From contig CAMWKN010000018.1 of assembly GCA_947174825.1 (NCBI GenBank), positions 1-10,546 on the forward strand: a DNA stretch of 10,546 bases. The letters run 5' to 3'. The notes beneath the pieces are model-generated. The model saw only the letters and a list, made by a program, of their open reading frames with translations. It made no database searches and was not told where the DNA came from. The DNA comes from an uncultured Clostridium sp. (lineage in GTDB: Bacteria > Bacillota_A > Clostridia > Lachnospirales > Lachnospiraceae). This document shows positions 6,771 through 10,546 of the stretch, piece after piece. Within the stretch, counting starts at the first letter, position 1; the number at the start of each line of letters is the position of its first letter. The position numbers and the translations under genes are program-made.

Positions 6771-9700
6771 ATGGCATTACAACTGATACTAGGCGGTGCA
6801 GGCAGGGGAAAAACACAGTATATGGAACAGAAGGTAAGCAGAGATGCGGTACGCCATCCAGAGAAACAATATTTCGTGGTAGTACCAGAACAGTTTACCA
6901 TGCAGACGCAGAAAAATCTGGTTATGCTCAGCGAACGGAACGGTTTGCTAAATATTGAAGTGCAAAGTTTTCTGCGTTTGGCTTTTCGGATTTTTGGAGA
7001 AACTGGCACAAAGAATGTACCAGTAATGGATGATATGGGAAAGACCATGATTCTAAAGAAAGTTTTATTGAATGAACAGAAGCGATTGGGATATTTTAAG
7101 GATCATATACATAAAAAGGGATATATTGCAGAGATTAAATCCTTTCTGTCAGAACTGATGCAGTATGGTGTAGAAGAAGAACAGCTGGATTCTATGATGG
7201 AGACAGCAGTGGAGCATCCAGTATTGCAACAGAAGCTGGCAGATATGAAAGTGGCATATGATGCCTTTTTGAAATATATACAGAACCATTATATTACCTC
7301 AGAAGAAGTTTTGACGGTATTTGCTGATGTAGTGGGGAAATCTGAACTTCTCCGGGGAGCAGAGATTTATCTGGATGGATTTACAGGTTTTACCCCATTA
7401 CAATATTGGCTGATTCGCGAACTGCTGCGTGTATGCGATCAGATGTATGTGACGGTAACGCTTGATCCCAGAGAGAGTATCTGGCATTTGGATGAACCCT
7501 ATAAACTTTTTTATATGAGCAAGAAAATGATTGCACACTTTCGAAAGATTGCCAGGGAGGAACAGATAGAAATTCGGAAGGAAATCTGGACAGGAAAAAA
7601 TGTGGAGCAGACACGGTTTCAGGAGGAGCCGGCTCTGGAGCATTTGGAGCAACAGTTATTCCGTTATCCGGTAAAAGCATGGAAGAAGGGAGAGCCAGAG
7701 GGTGTCTCTGTTCATATTTTGCGGCAGCCAGAGCAGGAGGTAGCGTTTCTGGCAATGGAGTTAATGCGTTTGCGGCAGCAGGAAGATTTTCGCTACCGGG
7801 ATGTTGCTGTGGTAACCGGGGATCTGGGGATATATGGGATGTTGGTCAGGGAAGAGTTTGCACGTTTGGGAATTCCCTGTTTTGTTGACCAGAAAAAAAG
7901 CATTTTGACCAATTCTTATGTGGACATGCTCTGTGCTTTGTTGGATGTTCTGTTAAAGGACTTTGATTATGCCAACTGTATGCGCTATCTCAAAAGTACT
8001 TTTTCCGGTGTTGATCCGGATCAGGCAAATCTAGTGGATAATTTCTTGCTTGCCACGGGGATACGGGGACATAAACGTTGGCAGCAGGAGTGGGACGGTG
8101 CATATGTGTATCGACGGAAGCGGGAAGAGGTGGCAGCAGAAGCAATAGAGAGTATTAATCAGGTACGAGAACAATTGTGGGACAAGCTGGGATTTCTATA
8201 TGAGAAGTTAGGCAAGGGAAAGCATACAGTTAGGGAGTATGCGGAGTTATTGTGTGATTTTATGGAACAGCAGGAGCATTATGTTCAGATTCAGAAATTG
8301 GTGGAACAGTTTCGGGAGCAGGATGATCCGGATTCTGCCAAGGAATATGAACAAGTTTATGGAATAGTCATCAATGTATTAGACAGACTGGTTGAATTGA
8401 TGGGAACGGAAAGTATGCCCTTGCAGGAATTTAGTGAGATATTTCATACCGGTTTGGAGGAGGCGAGAATTGGTATGATTCCGCCAGGGGTGGATCAGGT
8501 GGTCGTTGGAGATCTGAACCGTACCAGATTGGCAGGTATACAGTATCTCTTCTTTTTAGGCTTGAATGATGGGAATATTCCGCAGCCAAAAAGCAGCGGT
8601 GGGATTTTATCCGAGACAGAGCGAATTTTTTTGACAGAAGCGGAGTTTGAACTGGCACCTACCAGTAGGGAGCAGATTTATACGGAACAATTTTATTTAT
8701 ATCTGGGATTGACCAAGCCATCCAGACATTTGTATCTGACTTATAGTGAGACGGCAAATGATGGAAGTGCCCTTCGCCCATCTTATTTGATTGGTCAAGT
8801 AAGAAAAATTTTTCCGGACATGAAGTTACAGTATGAGGAGCAGATTCGGGATAATGTACATTTGCTGGCTGATGATCAAGGAGAAAAATATTTAATTAAG
8901 GGACTGCGCAGTGGGAACTGGCAGGATACTGCGTGGCAGGAGATGTACCGTCAGTACCGGATGGATGAGGGGAAAAGCGGGCACTTGCAGACCTTGGTGG
9001 AAGCAGCATATTATGTGGAGCCAGAAAGCCGGATTAGCAGAGCGGCAGCAGCAGCTCTGTATCAGGAGATTATTACTGGGAGTACATCGCAGTTTGAAAG
9101 ATATTCTTCCTGCCCCTTTGCATATTTTATGCAGTATGGCTTGCATTTGGAGGAACGGCAGGAGCATCAGGTGGAATTGTTTGATGTGGGAAATATTGTA
9201 CATGAAGCTTTGGAGCAATACACCAAGGAGCTGTTAAAGAGAAATTTGGATTGGCAGGATCTTCCAGAGGATGAGCGGCATATTCTGGCAAATCAATGTC
9301 TGAATATGGTGGTGGAAGAATATAAAAATGGACTATTGTATGATACGGAGCGGGATAGCTATATGATTGTCAGACTGCGCCGAATATTGCAGCGTACCAT
9401 CTGGGCAATTACGGAACAGATGAAGTTGGGAGATTTCCATACAGTGGAAAGCGAACTGGGCTTTATGATGGATCAGGAGGCACAGAGAATCATCGGCAGG
9501 GTTGACCGGATAGATACCTTGGAGACGGAAGATGGAATTTATGTCAAAGTAATTGATTATAAAACTGGAAACAAAGAATTGTCCCTATCAGATTTATATT
9601 ATGGATTGCAGATGCAGTTGGTGATTTATTTGAAAGCTGCGGTGGATCGTCGGGCAGAGCGGCAGCAAAAACTGGTAGTACCAGCGGGAGTGCTGTATTA

Positions 9701-10190
9701 CCATATTGATGATCCGGTGCTTCGGGAGAAAGCCCAGTTGGAGCAGCGGGAAGAAAATATATTAAAAGAACTGAGGATGAAGGGGCTGGTGAATGAAGAC
9801 GATCCGGTTCTGCCTTCTCTGGATCATAATTTTCATGCGGAAAATGGCGGGCTGGCAGCGTCCAGACAGTCCATTGTAGCGCCTTTTGCAACGACAAAGG
9901 ATGGTAGTCTGAAAGCAAATTCTGCCACACTGACTACAGCAGAATTTCAGGAAATTATTGATTTTACGGAGAAAAAGCTGGAACAGATCGGAGCTGAAAT
10001 ACGGGAAGGGAATACCCGGGTGCAGCCATATCAACGAATGGATAGCAGTCATGGTACGGCATGTGCTTATTGCGGCTATCATGGGATTTGTCGCTTTGAT
10101 CCTAAGATACAGGGAAATCATTATCGCCAGATCCAGAGTATGAGCAGAGATGATGCCTTGCGTGTGATTCAGAAGGAATCGGGAGAATAA
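6771..10190 (+). CDS. addB: ATP-dependent helicase/deoxyribonuclease subunit AddB
   Basis: One of the two subunits of AddAB, the Gram-positive counterpart of RecBCD: it processes double-strand DNA ends and cuts them back to a Chi-type site for RecA loading. The 1139 residues are close to the usual ~1150. At the N-terminus is a Walker A loop G8-G-A-G-R-G-K14-T15. The C-terminal third is the RecB-type nuclease domain: H811 in VGNIVHEALEQY, D912 in GRVDRID, D929-Y-K931 and the following GLQMQLVIY (945-953). Four Cys are placed as in the iron-sulfur cluster of AddB: C781 in SSCPFAYF, then C1098, C1101 and C1107 (CxxCx5C). All these residues are intact, so the enzyme looks active. Ribosome site GAGGG (6762-6766) lies 4 bases before the ATG. 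In AddB proteins the helicase fold is degenerate and recognises Chi; the main motor is AddA, encoded 24 bases downstream. Confidence 0.97.
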   Translation: MALQLILGGAGRGKTQYMEQKVSRDAVRHPEKQYFVVVPEQFTMQTQKNLVMLSERNGLLNIEVQSFLRLAFRIFGETGTKNVPVMDDMGKTMILKKVLLNEQKRLGYFKDHIHKKGYIAEIKSFLSELMQYGVEEEQLDSMMETAVEHPVLQQKLADMKVAYDAFLKYIQNHYITSEEVLTVFADVVGKSELLRGAEIYLDGFTGFTPLQYWLIRELLRVCDQMYVTVTLDPRESIWHLDEPYKLFYMSKKMIAHFRKIAREEQIEIRKEIWTGKNVEQTRFQEEPALEHLEQQLFRYPVKAWKKGEPEGVSVHILRQPEQEVAFLAMELMRLRQQEDFRYRDVAVVTGDLGIYGMLVREEFARLGIPCFVDQKKSILTNSYVDMLCALLDVLLKDFDYANCMRYLKSTFSGVDPDQANLVDNFLLATGIRGHKRWQQEWDGAYVYRRKREEVAAEAIESINQVREQLWDKLGFLYEKLGKGKHTVREYAELLCDFMEQQEHYVQIQKLVEQFREQDDPDSAKEYEQVYGIVINVLDRLVELMGTESMPLQEFSEIFHTGLEEARIGMIPPGVDQVVVGDLNRTRLAGIQYLFFLGLNDGNIPQPKSSGGILSETERIFLTEAEFELAPTSREQIYTEQFYLYLGLTKPSRHLYLTYSETANDGSALRPSYLIGQVRKIFPDMKLQYEEQIRDNVHLLADDQGEKYLIKGLRSGNWQDTAWQEMYRQYRMDEGKSGHLQTLVEAAYYVEPESRISRAAAAALYQEIITGSTSQFERYSSCPFAYFMQYGLHLEERQEHQVELFDVGNIVHEALEQYTKELLKRNLDWQDLPEDERHILANQCLNMVVEEYKNGLLYDTERDSYMIVRLRRILQRTIWAITEQMKLGDFHTVESELGFMMDQEAQRIIGRVDRIDTLETEDGIYVKVIDYKTGNKELSLSDLYYGLQMQLVIYLKAAVDRRAERQQKLVVPAGVLYYHIDDPVLREKAQLEQREENILKELRMKGLVNEDDPVLPSLDHNFHAENGGLAASRQSIVAPFATTKDGSLKANSATLTTAEFQEIIDFTEKKLEQIGAEIREGNTRVQPYQRMDSSHGTACAYCGYHGICRFDPKIQGNHYRQIQSMSRDDALRVIQKESGE

Positions 10191-10214
10191 GATGAGAAGA
10201 ACGGGAGGAACGAG

Positions 10215-10490
10215 ATGGATTGGACAGAAGGTCAGCAGAAGGTCATAGATTTACGAGAGCGCAATATACTGGTTTCTGCAGCTGCCGGATCTGGCAAGAC
10301 AGCCGTACTGGTAGAGCGGATTATTAAAAAAATTACAGATAAGAAAAATCCAGTGGATATAGACCGTTTATTGGTTGTGACTTTTACCAAGGCGGCGGCG
10401 GCAGAGATGCGTGGCAGGATCAGCAAAGCTTTGGAAGAGTTGGCAAAGGATCATCCAAAGGATGAAAACTTGCAAAAACAGCTTCGTTTC
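10215..10490 (+). CDS. addA: ATP-dependent helicase/nuclease subunit AddA, N-terminal fragment
   Basis: Start of the UvrD-like helicase and nuclease partner of AddB. About 92 residues are genomic. They show the Q-motif region [12 protein letters not shown] (residues 1-12), the Walker A motif A23-A-G-S-G-K28-T29 and motif Ia in [18 protein letters not shown]. The full protein is normally about 1200 residues. Ribosome site GGGAGG (10203-10208) precedes the ATG closely, and the gap from the addB stop is 24 bases, so the two form an operon. The frame stays open to base 10546, but everything from about 10490 is adapter sequence (read as [11 protein letters not shown] and on), so those last residues are not part of AddA. 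The truncation is an assembly artefact and says nothing about the gene being broken in the cell. Confidence 0.95.
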
Positions 10491-10546
10491 GGTCTCTTAT
10501 ACACATCGCCGAGCCCACGAGACCTCTCTACATCTCGTATGCCGTC
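10490..10546 (+). other. Illumina Nextera i7 adapter read-through (non-genomic)
   Basis: Bases 10490-10508 match the Nextera mosaic end CTGTCTCTTATACACATCT with two mismatches (10491 and 10508, both G for T). They continue without a gap into CCGAGCCCACGAGAC (10509-10523), an 8-base index CTCTCTAC (10524-10531), and the start of the P7 sequence ATCTCGTATGCCGTC (10532-10546). The order mosaic end, adapter, index, P7 is that of a library molecule read past its insert. These bases should be trimmed. Confidence 0.96.

Noticed and set aside
8892..9237. Overlapping open frames on both strands inside addB
   Set aside because: They lie entirely within an intact AddB coding frame with conserved motifs, lack ribosome sites, and have biased shadow-type composition.
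9544..10121. Antisense open frames over the AddB nuclease and Cys-cluster region
   Set aside because: The + strand encodes conserved catalytic and Cys residues here; the antisense frames show no recognisable domain or start signal.
10490..10546. Possible unusual AddA sequence or frameshift/insertion at the window end
   Set aside because: The bases match Nextera adapter, index and P7 in order, so this is a sequencing artefact rather than biology.

Overview
The window reads as a fragment of a low-to-moderate GC Gram-positive genome, most likely a gut Lachnospiraceae-type Clostridium relative. This is inferred from the strong AGGAGG ribosome sites, the lipoprotein-type sugar-binding protein with LplB/YtcP-like permeases and a YesL-like protein, and AddAB in place of RecBCD. 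All supported genes are on the + strand. Both ends are broken: position 1 lies inside a gene, and the last ~57 bases are not genomic but match Illumina Nextera adapter sequence. The window may therefore be one complete short (metagenomic?) assembly contig.

Layout. (1) 1-510: the C-terminal part of an unrecognised, probably surface-exposed protein with a Ser/Asp-rich linker, a Val-rich transmembrane helix and a KKKRD tail, closed by a strong hairpin terminator (570-602). (2) 603-806: AT-rich promoter and leader with a TATAAT box and a 21-base inverted repeat that could be an operator. (3) 807-5031: a CUT1-type carbohydrate ABC importer made of two permeases and a lipoprotein solute-binding protein. 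The first permease has an unusual ~190-residue N-terminal extension with about four extra membrane helices. A hairpin with a UUCG-type loop follows the binding-protein gene, and then comes a YesL/DUF624 membrane protein (5145-5813). No ATPase, glycosidase or regulator is encoded here, so the importer probably shares an ATPase encoded elsewhere. (4) 5814-6103: AT-rich intergenic DNA with a duplicated 15-base element that can pair with one downstream arm ending in T6, then a promoter. (5) 6117-6563: a small single-pass membrane protein whose outer domain resembles a degenerate FMN_bind domain. (6) 6564-6770: a strikingly purine-rich, weakly repetitive spacer. (7) 6771-10190 addB and 10215 onward addA, the two subunits of the helicase-nuclease for double-strand-break repair; addA is cut off after about 92 codons by the adapter.

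The transporter genes should act together in uptake of an oligosaccharide whose identity cannot be read from sequence. addB and addA form a separate DNA-repair operon. I see no CRISPR array, mobile element, tRNA or rRNA, and no clear novel multi-gene system. The most solid unusual observation is the adapter-derived end. The most interesting biological leads are the extended permease, the FMN_bind-like small protein, and the two candidate regulatory structures.
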